The notes below the pieces were generated by a model that worked only from the letters and a program-made list of their open reading frames with translations, did no database searches and had not been told where the DNA came from. A stretch of 64,000 nucleotides of DNA from Acuticoccus sp039189655 (GTDB lineage Bacteria > Pseudomonadota > Alphaproteobacteria > Rhizobiales > Amorphaceae), in NCBI GenBank assembly GCA_039189655.1, contig JBCCYN010000002.1, positions 19,717-83,716 of the forward strand. Reading direction: 5' to 3'. Positions 18,982 to 27,963 of the stretch are shown one piece after another; the first letter of the stretch is position 1; each line of letters starts with the position of its first letter. The translations under genes and the position numbers were made by a program.

Positions 18982-19425
18982 CTATGAGCCATCAACTGTG
19001 TCCCCTCTAAGCTTCGCCAGAGCTCGATCCAAATTTACTTCTGCCAGGAACTCCAGAATGGTTGTGTCGGTTCGCCGCGGCCGAGTCAAAAAATCCACTG
19101 GCCATTCGGTGACGCGCTCTTGCTTAACATGGGTAAACTGGTGGGGTTCTGGTTCGTCGATGTACTCGCGCTGGACTATGAGCGCGAGCGGTTCTTCAGC
19201 CCCCTCGGTCTTCTGCGAGAAATCGCGAGCACCCGCGTAGCTCTCAAACGCGTAGTAGTAGTCGTTTCCTTCGCATAGATCTTTCGCCCCCCGCTCAGGA
19301 TGGCACCAGACCCGATACTCCAGAACATCGTCCCAAACGTATCCACCGCCCGCGCCCGCACGTGCAGGGTACGTTCCAACTTTTCGAGGATCGATGACGC
19401 GTGGAAAACCGTCTACGTTTGCCAT
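18982..19425 (-). CDS. Conserved hypothetical protein (often mislabelled acetyltransferase)
   Basis: A 147-residue soluble protein starting MANVDGFPRVIDPRKVGTYP and containing WDDVLEYRVWCHPERGAKDL and GAEEPLALIVQREYIDEPEP, ending with a PVDFLTRPRRTDTTI segment. I recall similar proteins from Hyphomicrobiales, sometimes labelled GNAT acetyltransferase, but I see no acetyl-CoA binding motif. The ATG at 19425 is preferred over a GTG four codons earlier. It sits between cobS and cobT, 35 bp upstream of cobT, and may share its transcript. Confidence 0.7.
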   Translation of the reverse strand: MANVDGFPRVIDPRKVGTYPARAGAGGGYVWDDVLEYRVWCHPERGAKDLCEGNDYYYAFESYAGARDFSQKTEGAEEPLALIVQREYIDEPEPHQFTHVKQERVTEWPVDFLTRPRRTDTTILEFLAEVNLDRALAKLRGDTVDGS

Positions 19426-20201
19426 GGAATTCGGCACTCCGTTTCACGTGCTTTCGGCTACTTCCCTCTTCGCGCACAGCTCATCGAAAAACGAACAGAT
19501 TTGGCCGAGGCACGCGGCGAAGCGGATCATGCTAACCTCCATTCTTCGTCTTAGGTGGGCGCAGAGCTGGCACGCTAAAGAAGTCATAAACGTCTGCTTT
19601 TGTTGCTAAAATTGAATAGTTTAGCTGCGCAATATACGTCCGCGCCGGGTTTGTGAGTGCGGGTCTCTCCCCAGAGCGTTCAATCTTAAACATCGCTCTT
19701 TTCTCTCTTTAATCCCGAACGTGTCGCTTGGCGTAGGGTGCCTTCGTGGTGCGCGGCCGGCCCACAGTAGACTAACGGCTATCGACGTCATAATGTGGTC
19801 AACATTTACTGTATGGATTGGTGTATACTTTTGCGATTATTAAAAATGGTTCGAGATATTTATAACATGAAATGGTATTTCTGGATCGGTGTCAGTAACA
19901 ATAACGATTTCGCTAGATTTTTACTTTAGTTCAATCAGTCGACGTTCACGGCTTTGATTTGCTCTAGCAAATCAAAGCTGTGCTAAACGACCGAACAATG
20001 GTCACGCAATCTTGACATGTATGAGAGCGCACCGCCGGACGCTGAAACCTGCTTACCATTTCGACTGAAATCGCCCAATTCCCAAATCTCTTCCGGCTCA
20101 GGCATACCTGGCAGGAGCGGATGCACCGGTTCCTTTATCGCGTAGTAGATTATGTGGGCTCCCGCAAAGTGTCTCCTTTCGCTGAGTTCGCTCAGATTTA
20201 C
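19426..20201. other. 776-bp gene-free, AT-rich stretch between cobS and the 147-aa gene
   Basis: No ORF here has plausible coding character. Base composition is visibly lower in GC than the surroundings, especially 19790-19940. It contains a long hairpin at 19947-19982. The region must carry the promoter of the downstream 147-aa gene (and perhaps cobT) on the minus strand. It may be a remnant of an old insertion that separated cobS from cobT, although I see no recognisable mobile-element remains. Confidence 0.5.
19947..19982. repeat. Near-perfect hairpin, 13-bp perfect arms extended to 17 with a G-T wobble
   Basis: GCTTTGATTTGCT (19951-19963) and AGCAAATCAAAGC (19966-19978) are exact inverse complements separated by only CT. 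Outside them CAC and GTG continue the pairing across one G-T pair. No T-tract follows on either strand, so it is not a standard terminator. It lies in the gene-free stretch between cobS and cobT. Confidence 0.75.
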
Positions 20202-21185
20202 CTAGTGCATCAAGCTTGGCGCGGCTGAGGCGAGTTCCTTGCCGAAGGCACGCTGATAAAACTCGGCGACGATGGCGCGCTCGGTTTCGTCGCACTTGTT
20301 GAGAAACGTAACCTCGAAGGCGAACGGTATTTCCGAAAAGATCTCAGCGTTTTCTGCCCAAGTGATGACCGTGCGCGGGCTCATCACGGTGGAAAGGTCG
20401 CCGTTAATGAACGCGTTGCGCGTCATCTCGGCCACCTTCACCATACGGGTTACGGTGGCGCGACCCTCTTCGTCGCGATAGTGGGGTGCTTTGGACAAGA
20501 CGATCTCCACCTCCACGTCGAGCGGCAGGTAGTTGAGTGTCGTGACGATGGACCAGCGGTCCATCTGCCCCTGGTTGATCTGTTGCGTGCCGTGGTAGAG
20601 CCCGGACGTGTCGCCAAGGCCCACGGTGTTGGCCGTCGCGAAAAGGCGAAACGCGTCGTGGGGCCGGATAACCCGGTTTTGGTCCAGCAGCGTCAGCCGC
20701 CCCGAAACTTCAAGCACCCGCTGAATGACGAACATCACATCCGGGCGCCCGGCATCGTACTCGTCAAACACCAGCGCTGTGTTGGTTTGTAGCGCCCAAG
20801 GCAAAATGCCATCGCGGAACTCGGTCACCTGGCTGCCGTCGCGAACGACGATGGCGTCCTTGCCGACGAGATCGATCCTCGAGATATGGCTGTCGAGGTT
20901 GACACGCACGCAAGGCCAATTCAGCCGCGCCGCCACTTGCTCGATGTGGGTCGATTTTCCCGTCCCGTGATACCCAGCGATCATGACGCGACGGTTGTGC
21001 TTGAAGCCGGCGAGGATCGCTTTGGTCGTGGGCGGGTCGAACACGTAGGATGCGTCGACGTCGGGCACATGCTCGGAACTCTCCGCAAAGGCGGGCACTT
21101 GCATATCGCTGTCGATGCCGAAGGTCTGTGCCGCAGAGACCGTGATGTCAGGCGTGCGGGTCGCCGCGGCAGGCGTCTGTGACAT
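20202..21185 (-). CDS. cobS: Aerobic cobaltochelatase subunit CobS (AAA+ ATPase)
   Basis: The ATPase of the CobNST cobalt chelatase. The 327 residues show Walker A GYHGTGKSTHIEQVA (near residue 70), Walker B LVFDEYDAG, and the sensor segment FRLFATANTVGLGDTSGLYH, all typical of CobS. It is preceded by a J-domain gene about 195 bp upstream, a synteny common in alphaproteobacteria. Unlike the usual cobS-cobT pair, cobT lies about 1.25 kb downstream with an unrelated gene between. Confidence 0.96.
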   Translation of the reverse strand: MSQTPAAATRTPDITVSAAQTFGIDSDMQVPAFAESSEHVPDVDASYVFDPPTTKAILAGFKHNRRVMIAGYHGTGKSTHIEQVAARLNWPCVRVNLDSHISRIDLVGKDAIVVRDGSQVTEFRDGILPWALQTNTALVFDEYDAGRPDVMFVIQRVLEVSGRLTLLDQNRVIRPHDAFRLFATANTVGLGDTSGLYHGTQQINQGQMDRWSIVTTLNYLPLDVEVEIVLSKAPHYRDEEGRATVTRMVKVAEMTRNAFINGDLSTVMSPRTVITWAENAEIFSEIPFAFEVTFLNKCDETERAIVAEFYQRAFGKELASAAPSLMH

Positions 21186-21380
21186 AAAATTCCTCTAGGT
21201 CCGCAATGGGCGAGGCGCTTTTTGAAAGGACGGTCGGCGGAGTTATCAAACCCTGCCGGCCGTTGCTGGCGCACAAGGATCACTCCTAGCGCCTATTGGC
21301 CCAGACTTCAAAATGCACCCGGCAACTTTTCGCCATGCTCGGCCCGATGGCCCGGGCGAGTAACCGGCTGACCGCAAAAC

Positions 21381-22001
21381 CTAGCAATAACCAGCGCGGC
21401 GCAGCACGTTGTAGGCGTTGATGATGCTGCGCAATCGATCCTCGGATCCACGGTCGCCTTGGTTGGCATCCGGATGGTGGCGTTTAACAAGTGTTTTATA
21501 TCGCGCCTTTATGGCATCCTTCGACGCTGTGTCCTCAAGGCCCATCACCTCAAAGGCATGGCGCTCTGGTCCTTTCGCCTGGCGGCGCTCAGCAGGTTCT
21601 GCCTCCGCCGCCCCATCGCCGCCAAAAAGTCCGAACGGATCGTCGTAAAGGCTGCTCCAAGCCGCTTTGGCCGCGCCACTTTTGGCGCCTCGCACGCCGA
21701 TGGGCTTGGTGGGCCGGTGCCCGGTGATGGCGTCACGCTGGTAGGCGATGACATCGTCGTCGCTCATCCCGTCGAAATAGTTGTAGGTCTTGTTGTACTC
21801 GCGCACGTGGTCGAGGCAGAACCAATGGTACTGGCCCTCTTTGCCGCGACCCTTTGGCGCCCTGTACTCCGCCGAAGCCGTGCAGCCGGGCACATCGCAC
21901 GCACGGTTGATCGTCGCCTGCTCGCCGCCAGAGCTACCGCGCCCGCCGCCTCGGCGGCGAGAGACTCTGATGCGGTCATAGTCCTTCGACGAAAAGTCCA
22001 T
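21381..22001 (-). CDS. J-domain (DnaJ-like) protein
   Basis: A 206-residue protein with a C-terminal J domain (about residues 148-206: HAFEVMGLEDTASKDAIKAR, then HHPDANQGD with the HPD motif). The N-terminal half contains a possible Cys/His metal site (CDVPGC…WFCLDH) and GQYHWFCLDHVREYNKTYNY, which recurs in the copies encoded next to cobS in this group. It is likely a cochaperone of DnaK; a link to cobaltochelatase assembly is suggested only by gene order. The bolA-like gene often found upstream is absent. Confidence 0.88.
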   Translation of the reverse strand: MDFSSKDYDRIRVSRRRGGGRGSSGGEQATINRACDVPGCTASAEYRAPKGRGKEGQYHWFCLDHVREYNKTYNYFDGMSDDDVIAYQRDAITGHRPTKPIGVRGAKSGAAKAAWSSLYDDPFGLFGGDGAAEAEPAERRQAKGPERHAFEVMGLEDTASKDAIKARYKTLVKRHHPDANQGDRGSEDRLRSIINAYNVLRRAGYC

Positions 22002-22510
22002 CGCTCGATTATGGGCGGCTCCGGATCTGCGAACAAGGACTTGACTTTTCCTCCTTCACAATTGGTGTGCGATACTCGTGGGAGGGGGGCAGCCAGCGGC
22101 AAGCGCTCGGCAGAATCGTTCAAAATTCCACGTTCTCCTTCGAAAAATTTTGCGCACCAAACCTCGGAATTTTTGGCCCATGCCGACACAAGGCCGTTCG
22201 CAAAACTGAAATTCCGCTAGGGCTGTTGAAAGGACTGGCGCCGATTTGGTGAAACGAAAAGACAAGGACAACCGCAGGGGTCGGCGGTCGTCAACATCCC
22301 GCCGTAAGCGTTTGTTGCAGGTCTATGAAAAAACGCTCGCACAAGAACACTCACTCTGGATTTTGATTACTTACAGATATTGTTGATTCAAAAAACAGCG
22401 CGGCAATATGCATCGCGAGGCAAGTACGGCGCGGCTCGAGCCCTTCTCAATTGCCTAGGCCCGCAGTCGCTACTCGGAAGACAGGGCGCCGCGGCGATCA
22501 TCTTCGGTTC
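22002..22510. other. Gene-free region between the J-domain and PPOX genes
   Basis: This 509-bp stretch separates two minus-strand genes. Short open frames on both strands have no ribosome site in range and no recognisable product; the best is a Lys/Arg-rich GTG frame at 22249-22386 that I do not accept. The left part must hold the promoter of the J-domain gene. No repeat or hairpin of note was seen. Confidence 0.5.
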
Positions 22511-23140
22511 CTACCACATGGTTTTTGCCGCGCGACCTGGCCACTCCGCATCATAGGCTTTGCCGTCGATGGCGCTTGCGGTTATTTCATCAAGAATTTC
22601 GCCGGGGGTGGGCAGGTTTGCCGGCTCTTTGAAGCCGCCGTCCCAGAGACGCGCGCGCAAAATTGCCCTGGCGCACTGGAAGTAAACCTCGCTCACACGA
22701 ACGAGGATGACGGTGCGCGGTGCGCTTCCGCGAACGGTGTAGCGGTCACACATGCGTGGGTCGGCAGTGACGCGGGCCAAGCCGTTAACGCGGACAATCG
22801 TGTTGCATCGCGGGATCATGAACATCAGCGAGATGCGCGGATCGCGGACGATATTGCGTAGCGTGTCGATGCGGTTGTTGCCGCGCCGATCGGGTATGGC
22901 GAGGGTAGATTCATCAACCACGTCAGCCACCGGGCCATCGTCACCGCGGGGGGAGCAGTCGAGTCCGGCGTCACCAACGCTTGCAAGGGCGCAGAATGGC
23001 GATGCGTCGATCAGCGCCCGATATTGCGGCGTGATGCGTCGGGAGACTTTGGCTGTGGAGGAAAGATTGGGAGTACCATAGAACTGTTCTAACTCTTCTT
23101 CGCTGGTGATCCAGCGCATTTCGCCGTTGTCACCTGCCAC
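22511..23140 (-). CDS. PPOX-class FMN-binding flavoprotein (pyridoxamine 5'-phosphate oxidase family, MSMEG_1061-like)
   Basis: A 209-residue split-barrel flavoprotein, with SPFCALASVGDAGLDCSPRG, GNNRIDTLRNIVRDPRISLM and FMIPRCNTIVRVNGLARVT marking the FMN-binding barrel. The family includes F420- and FMN-dependent oxidoreductases of unknown substrate. I chose the GTG at 23140, just after a run of six G (GGGGGG, 23145-23150) that serves as ribosome site; a TTG at 23164 lies upstream of that site. It is divergent from the CFA-like methyltransferase. Confidence 0.85.
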   Translation of the reverse strand: MAGDNGEMRWITSEEELEQFYGTPNLSSTAKVSRRITPQYRALIDASPFCALASVGDAGLDCSPRGDDGPVADVVDESTLAIPDRRGNNRIDTLRNIVRDPRISLMFMIPRCNTIVRVNGLARVTADPRMCDRYTVRGSAPRTVILVRVSEVYFQCARAILRARLWDGGFKEPANLPTPGEILDEITASAIDGKAYDAEWPGRAAKTMW

Positions 23141-23287
23141 ACTGCCCCCCTTTCTGGCGGTCAAATTTCGTTCCCGGAGCGCTCTGCGCCTTGCCCCCTT
23201 GTGGGCGACTGTGCCAATGCCCCGCTAAACCCTACCAGCAATCCATGTTGGCGCAGCGTTCAATGCCGCGCGGACCGGAGGCTCGCC

Positions 23288-24190
23288 ATGACACGCCCCG
23301 CTCGCTTCTCGCCCATAGACACCGCTGCTGCGCAGAATATGACGGCCGAGCAGGCGATCCAGTTTCACTACGATAACGATACCAGATTCTTCTCTCTCTG
23401 GCTCGACCCGACCCTTTCCTACTCATGCGCACGCTGGCGCGACCCGTTCGACCGCGCCGCCCGCGCCAAAGACCTGAATGCGGCGCAGGCCGAGAAAATC
23501 CGCTACCACCTCGCCTCGGCGGCAATCCCGAAGGGTGGCCGTCTCATCGATATCGGCTGCGGCTGGGGTGCTGTGTTGGAGGCCGCGGTTAAGGCCGATC
23601 CCACGGCGACCGCTTTGGGCCTTACGCTGTCGCGCGACCAGCACGACCACATTCTGGCGCGTGGCGTACCGGGGGTTTCTTGTCTGCTGCGCGATGTGTT
23701 CGCCTTCGAGAGCGCAGAACCGTTCGATGGCGCCATCTCCATCGGCGCTTTTGAACATTTTGCGCGACCCAAGATGGACCGCGGCCAAAAGGTCGCTGTC
23801 TACCGGGCCTTCTTTGAGCGCACGGCTGCGCTCCTTGCCAAGAACGCTCGATTTTCGCTGCAGACGATCGTGTGGGACACGGTGTCGTTCGACGAAGCAA
23901 AACGGCTCCTGCCACAGACGGTCTTTCCCCAGTCGGACATCCCGTTCATCGAAGAGATCGCCGATGCGTCCGGGGAAACGTTCCGCCTCGTTCATCTGGA
24001 AAACGATCCTGAGGAGTATGCGCTCACGCTCTCCTCCTGGATCAAGAACTTGCGGTCCGTCCGAGAGACCGTGGTGAGCGAATGGGGTGAAGAAAAGTAC
24101 GCCTTCTTTGAGGATTATCTCCGCCGCTCACGCCTTGCGTTCAAGCAGCGCTACAACTCCCTCGCCCGGTTCATCCTCGTACGCCGCTAG
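23288..24190 (+). CDS. Cyclopropane-fatty-acid-synthase-like SAM methyltransferase
   Basis: A 300-residue class I methyltransferase. It has the characteristic CFA-synthase opening (AIQFHYDNDTRFFSLWLDPT then LSYSCARW), a SAM-binding DIGCGWGAVLEAA near residue 100, and ISIGAFEHFA. It lacks the long N-terminal domain of E. coli Cfa (382 aa), so it is one of the shorter CFA-like or mycolic-acid-type enzymes; the exact lipid substrate is unknown. The ATG at 23288 follows GGAGG with seven-base spacing. Confidence 0.87.
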   Translation: MTRPARFSPIDTAAAQNMTAEQAIQFHYDNDTRFFSLWLDPTLSYSCARWRDPFDRAARAKDLNAAQAEKIRYHLASAAIPKGGRLIDIGCGWGAVLEAAVKADPTATALGLTLSRDQHDHILARGVPGVSCLLRDVFAFESAEPFDGAISIGAFEHFARPKMDRGQKVAVYRAFFERTAALLAKNARFSLQTIVWDTVSFDEAKRLLPQTVFPQSDIPFIEEIADASGETFRLVHLENDPEEYALTLSSWIKNLRSVRETVVSEWGEEKYAFFEDYLRRSRLAFKQRYNSLARFILVRR

Positions 24191-24334
24191 GCGATGTGGG
24201 CGGATTGTGCGCAGTCTGCCCGCAGACCGAGAACCTGGTGGGGGCGACAACGTCGTCTCGCGACCAGCGCTAAAAATAGTTAGCCTTTTGTGCGGTTTGG
24301 CCAAAGACAATACCCAACGCCGCAGAAAGGGGCT

Positions 24335-24682
24335 CTAGGTGCTCTTGCCGCTGGCGCACGACAAGCAGAGCGGCGTTGCGGCGTCAAAATTCAGGCGCTT
24401 GGGCTCGATATCTTCCTCGCACCTGACGCATAGCCCGAAAGTGCCCTGGTCTAGGCGGTCGAGCGCGGCGCGGATCTTTGCCATTTCATGGCCTCGGCGC
24501 CGGGACTGGGCGGCCGCCATGGCCTGCATTTGCATGGCATCCATGCGGCTCAGGCGCCCGACACTGGTCTGATCGAGTTCCACGGGCGCGCGGCGGTCGG
24601 ATGTGTCCTCGTCCTGGGCCACTAGAGTTTTGAGGTCGTGTTCAAGCCGGGCGCGGAATTGGGCTTCATCGGCGGGGGTCAT
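24335..24682 (-). CDS. TraR/DksA family zinc-finger protein
   Basis: A 115-residue DksA-like protein with a coiled-coil N-terminal part and a C-terminal four-Cys zinc finger (FGLCVRCEEDIEPKRLNF then LCLSC). Such proteins bind the RNA polymerase secondary channel, although short members may act otherwise. The coiled-coil tip lacks an obvious DksA-type Asp-x-x-Asp pair. Its ATG overlaps the stop of the EamA gene (ATGA), implying coupling. Confidence 0.87.
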   Translation of the reverse strand: MTPADEAQFRARLEHDLKTLVAQDEDTSDRRAPVELDQTSVGRLSRMDAMQMQAMAAAQSRRRGHEMAKIRAALDRLDQGTFGLCVRCEEDIEPKRLNFDAATPLCLSCASGKST

Positions 24683-25569
24683 CGGGATTTGCCGGCTCGG
24701 GCAGACGCGAAGGCGGCAAGGCCCGCGCCGCCCGCAATGAGGATTGCGGCGAGGAAGAGCACTTTGCTCGGAGCCGCGATTCCGAACGCGACCAGGAGGA
24801 TTGTCGCGATGAGGGGCGCTGCGTAGGAACCGACGCCGAGAAGCTGGATATCACCGTGTTTCATCCCGACATCCCAAACGTAGAAGGCTCCCCCGACCGG
24901 GCCCAGACCGAGCCCGACCACCGCGGCCCATTCGCCGGCATTCTGGGGCCACACCGTTTCCTCAAGGATAACATGGCAAAGGGCTGCGAGCACTGATGCC
25001 AGAAGGCAGAATCCGGCCACCACATCGCTGGGAACGCGCCCCACGAGCCGGCTCGTGACCGAGTAAGTTGACCATATGAACGCACAGGCCAGCGCTGCGG
25101 CGTAGCCCAAGACATATCGCGTCTCGAACTCCAACGACCCCCCGTTCGTCACGAGCAGCGTTGCTCCCGAGAGCGCCGCCAATGCGCCCACCAAGTGGAA
25201 AGGGCGCAGGCTTTCCCCCGGCAAAAGGCCAGAGAAGAGGACGATGAGTAGGGGCCAAAGATTAGCGATAAGGTTCGCTTCGGCCGGCGGCGCGTTGCGT
25301 AGGGCCGTGAAATAAAAAAAGTGGTAGCCAAAAATCCCGCCGACCCCGAGGAGCCAGATGCGAAGGGGTTGGGTGAACCGCTGCCGAACCGATCCGCCCC
25401 GGGCGACAATGGCCACAAGGCCGATGAGGCCGCCGATGAGAAAGCAGAGCGCAGAAAGCTGAAAAGGCGGGACTTTTCCAGAAAGTACGGTGAGAAGGGC
25501 AAGCAGCGCCCAAGACAAGATCGCCAGAAATCCGATGCTTGTGGCAAGCGAACGGGAGGGGGTGGTCAT
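24679..25569 (-). CDS. DMT superfamily (EamA) permease
   Basis: A 296-residue inner-membrane protein with about ten hydrophobic segments in two repeats, typical of EamA drug/metabolite exporters. Conserved features include the ALRNAPPAEANLIANLWPLL segment after TM3 and the second-half PVGGAFYVWDVGMKHGDIQL. Substrate unknown. It is followed directly by the DksA-like gene with a 4-bp overlap, and preceded 63 bp upstream by the isomerase gene on the same strand. Confidence 0.87.
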   Translation of the reverse strand: MTTPSRSLATSIGFLAILSWALLALLTVLSGKVPPFQLSALCFLIGGLIGLVAIVARGGSVRQRFTQPLRIWLLGVGGIFGYHFFYFTALRNAPPAEANLIANLWPLLIVLFSGLLPGESLRPFHLVGALAALSGATLLVTNGGSLEFETRYVLGYAAALACAFIWSTYSVTSRLVGRVPSDVVAGFCLLASVLAALCHVILEETVWPQNAGEWAAVVGLGLGPVGGAFYVWDVGMKHGDIQLLGVGSYAAPLIATILLVAFGIAAPSKVLFLAAILIAGGAGLAAFASARAGKSR

Positions 25570-25632
25570 GGGCTTTGACCGGGGCTTGGCGGTGCGAACG
25601 GCTTGGGTCGCAAGCAGTCGGGCTTCGCCACG

Positions 25633-26241
25633 CTAGCCGCGTTTCGGCAGTGCACCAGTCGTTTCCCAGGCCAGCGCGTCTTTGATCCGCTCACTCCCCC
25701 AAAACAACGCTCCATCACCACAAACAAATGTAGGCGCACCAAAAATCCCGAGCGATCTGGCCTCGTCGACGGTGGCGAAAAGGGCGTCTTTGGCGTCTTG
25801 GGATGTCGCCCCCTCGATGACGGCCTCCTGTTCGAGACCAGCCTCCTTCGCCGCACTACCAATGACACCGACGTCAGAGATATCAGCGCCGTCGCGAAAA
25901 ACTTGGTCAAACAGCGCGCGGGTCAGAGCGGGACGCAGGGCCGGCTCCACCGCCAACGCGGCGCGTCCCGCCTTGACGCTATTTTGCGGAAAGGGGTGAG
26001 GGCGCACGAACGGCAACCCCAGGTGCGCGGCGCGCCGGGCAATGTCGCTCCACATGTAGTCCGCCTTCGCCGGACTGACGAGGTTGGGCGAACCACCATA
26101 GCCTGCGTCCTTGAAGATCGGCCCGAGCAAGAATGGCCGCCATGCTAGGGAAACCCCGGCCGCTTCAGCCATTGGCTCGATGGTCTGTGCGGCCAGATAG
26201 GAGTAGCTTGAGGAAAAGTCGTACCAGAAGGTGAGCACCAT
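25633..26241 (-). CDS. DsbA-family protein, 2-hydroxychromene-2-carboxylate isomerase type
   Basis: A 202-residue kappa-class thioredoxin-fold protein. It opens with LTFWYDFSSSYSYLAAQTIE, in which Ser replaces the catalytic Cys, as in HCCA isomerases. WRPFLLGPIFKDAGY, PFPQNSVKAGRAAL and the cis-Pro GIFGAPTFVCGDGALFWGSE follow. HCCA isomerases act in naphthalene degradation, but homologues are common where no such pathway exists; here no ring-cleavage genes are near, so the substrate is open. Confidence 0.88.
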   Translation of the reverse strand: MVLTFWYDFSSSYSYLAAQTIEPMAEAAGVSLAWRPFLLGPIFKDAGYGGSPNLVSPAKADYMWSDIARRAAHLGLPFVRPHPFPQNSVKAGRAALAVEPALRPALTRALFDQVFRDGADISDVGVIGSAAKEAGLEQEAVIEGATSQDAKDALFATVDEARSLGIFGAPTFVCGDGALFWGSERIKDALAWETTGALPKRG

Positions 26242-26534
26242 CGTTCTCCGCGCTGGGCCATGGTCATGCCGCGCGAAGAACCGCCACGCAATGCCTCACG
26301 TACCGCCAAAGAACCCGGCATCGCTGGGCAGTCGCAAATTGATGACCCGCCGCATGCCGCTCCCGTGGCGTTGCTGCGGTCCCCGTTGCTTTGGACTATC
26401 CTGTGGTGTTTTCGGGAGCCGTGTGGTGGTGCCTCGAAATTGTCGATAGAAGGCTGGAGTTCCTGGCATCGAGTGCAGTTGACTGCGGTGCCAGGTGTTG
26501 TTCGCCGGCATGCCGGTCGCGTTGGGTGGATTTT

Positions 26535-27734
26535 ATGAAAGAGTTTGTCCGCTGGGCTTTTTTGACAGGCGTCGTCACGTCCGCAGCATTGTTTCCGGCT
26601 CCCGGGGCTGAGGCCGAGACCCGCGCCGCGGTCATGGATACGGCTTGGGACACCCGCCCTTTTCTGGATGAGATGCGTGCATCCGGCATTCAGGTGGTCG
26701 GCCGATACCTCGCCCGATGCCCGCAGCCGGAGCGACACATCCCGCAAAAGCGGCTCATCGACCAGGGGCCGTTGTCGGATTCATCCAGTGAGGTCCGCAG
26801 GCTGCTGGATGGCGGTTTCGCGATCCTCTCCATCTATCAGTACAACAATGATTCAAAAAACAAATTCCGAGGCCGCGACCGTGACGGCAAGCCGCTTCCT
26901 GATCGTGACTGCAAACCCACAAGCCGCGCCAGGACGCCCGAAGGCGAGGCCGAACTCGATGCGACGGCGGCGGTGAAACAGGCCAAGGCGCTGGGTCAGC
27001 CCGCCGGGTCGGCCATCTATTTCGGCGTTGATATCGCCTTCAATGCCTCAGACAGCGAAACGCGCAAGGCGATGCTCACCTACATGAAAAAGGTCCGACA
27101 GATCGTGCGCAGGGCCGGTTTTCAACTGGGCGCCTATGGCAACGGCGATGCGTTGCGGGTCCTGCAAAGCGAAAAACTCATCGATCATGCTTGGCTGTCG
27201 GCGTCGCGTGCCTACCCTGGCACGTCGGACTTCCACAATTCCGGCAAGTGGCACCTCTTCCAAAACGGCGTGAACCTTGAGTTTTTTACTGGCTCGCCAG
27301 GCGCTTGCCGACGAGGCTTGCCCCTCGACGTCAACGTTAAGAATGCGGCATTTGCCGATCGTCCGTTAGGGTTTTGGCGTCGTGAAGGGCCGGTTCGGCT
27401 CGCTCCCAAACGCACTCGCGCGGTATTCAAGGCACGACGATTTGCCTGCGACGGTGATGCCAGAATCAGGCGAAACGCGAACTCCGGCCCGCGTGACCTC
27501 CTCAGTTCCGAATCACGATGCCGCGGCAACCGCGCCATTCCCCATCCCAAAACCGTCGACTTTGCCAACAGCGCCCGCATCGGCCGTCGATCCGGCGATC
27601 TAGTTGAAGTGGACTACGACGACGACGGAACATTCGACGGCTGGACGTCGCGCTCAAACCTCACCAGCAGCTTTGCGCAAAAGCCGCAATGGATCTTTTC
27701 AAAGAGCGCTCGAAGCGGCGCCCGTTGCCGCTAG
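26535..27734 (+). CDS. Secreted DUF1906 (glycoside-hydrolase-like) protein with C-terminal SH3-like domain
   Basis: A 399-residue exported protein. A signal peptide (about residues 1-28) precedes a TIM-barrel-like DUF1906/Rv2525c domain that reads AVMDTAWDTRPFLDEMRASG, QVVGRYLARC, GFAILSIYQYNND and GSAIYFGVDIAF. This family resembles glycoside hydrolases acting on peptidoglycan-like substrates; hydrolase activity is unproven. The last 90 residues, with GDLVEVDYDDDGTFDGW, look like a bacterial SH3 wall-binding domain. The 293 bp before it hold divergent promoters only. Its TAG stop at 27732-27734 is the start of a 107-bp repeat, so the present C-terminus may have been defined by that insertion. 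Confidence 0.8.
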   Translation: MKEFVRWAFLTGVVTSAALFPAPGAEAETRAAVMDTAWDTRPFLDEMRASGIQVVGRYLARCPQPERHIPQKRLIDQGPLSDSSSEVRRLLDGGFAILSIYQYNNDSKNKFRGRDRDGKPLPDRDCKPTSRARTPEGEAELDATAAVKQAKALGQPAGSAIYFGVDIAFNASDSETRKAMLTYMKKVRQIVRRAGFQLGAYGNGDALRVLQSEKLIDHAWLSASRAYPGTSDFHNSGKWHLFQNGVNLEFFTGSPGACRRGLPLDVNVKNAAFADRPLGFWRREGPVRLAPKRTRAVFKARRFACDGDARIRRNANSGPRDLLSSESRCRGNRAIPHPKTVDFANSARIGRRSGDLVEVDYDDDGTFDGWTSRSNLTSSFAQKPQWIFSKSARSGARCR

Positions 27735-27837
27735 AGCAGGTCACACGATGATGCGATCGCATGACCTGCTCTAAGTTCTTGTCTTTGCGCTCGGTTCGAG
27801 TCGCAACATGATTCTATGTTGCTGAAACGCGCTCTAG
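27731..27837 (+). repeat. 107-bp palindromic repeat element, copy 1
   Basis: Matches copy 2 at 32010-32116 in inverse orientation with 9 differences in 107 aligned bases by my count. Ends are CTAGAGC and GCTCTAG, an inverted terminal pair. Inside, AGAGCAGGTCA and TGACCTGCTCT form an 11-bp inverted pair around TGCGATCGCA, and CAACAT/ATGTTG form a second hairpin. The element's TAG is the stop codon of the preceding DUF1906 gene. It encodes nothing and looks like a small non-autonomous repeat. Confidence 0.9.
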
Positions 27838-27963
27838 CCAGCCTCGGGCATCCCTGCTGCGCCGCAATAATATTATTTGGTGATCAGCCGCGGTGGGCCT
27901 CCGGTCCCGTGAGACGGATTATGGCCTTTTCTACAACCCTAGAATGCATTACAGCAATTAGAA

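Noticed and set aside
17042..21185. Possibility of a magnesium chelatase (BchI/BchD) pair instead of CobS/CobT
   Set aside because: The acidic linker plus C-terminal VWA of CobT and the CobS-type sensor motif match cobaltochelatase; there are no photosynthesis genes around.
22249..22386. A 45-codon Lys/Arg-rich GTG frame in the gap upstream of the J-domain gene
   Set aside because: The nearest purine-rich site is about 15 bases away, the frame is short, and nothing similar is known to me.
27795..27815. A GGTTCGAGTC string in the 107-bp repeat that resembles a tRNA T-loop
   Set aside because: No acceptor stem, anticodon arm or CCA-proximal pairing surrounds it. Both copies fold into their own hairpins instead.
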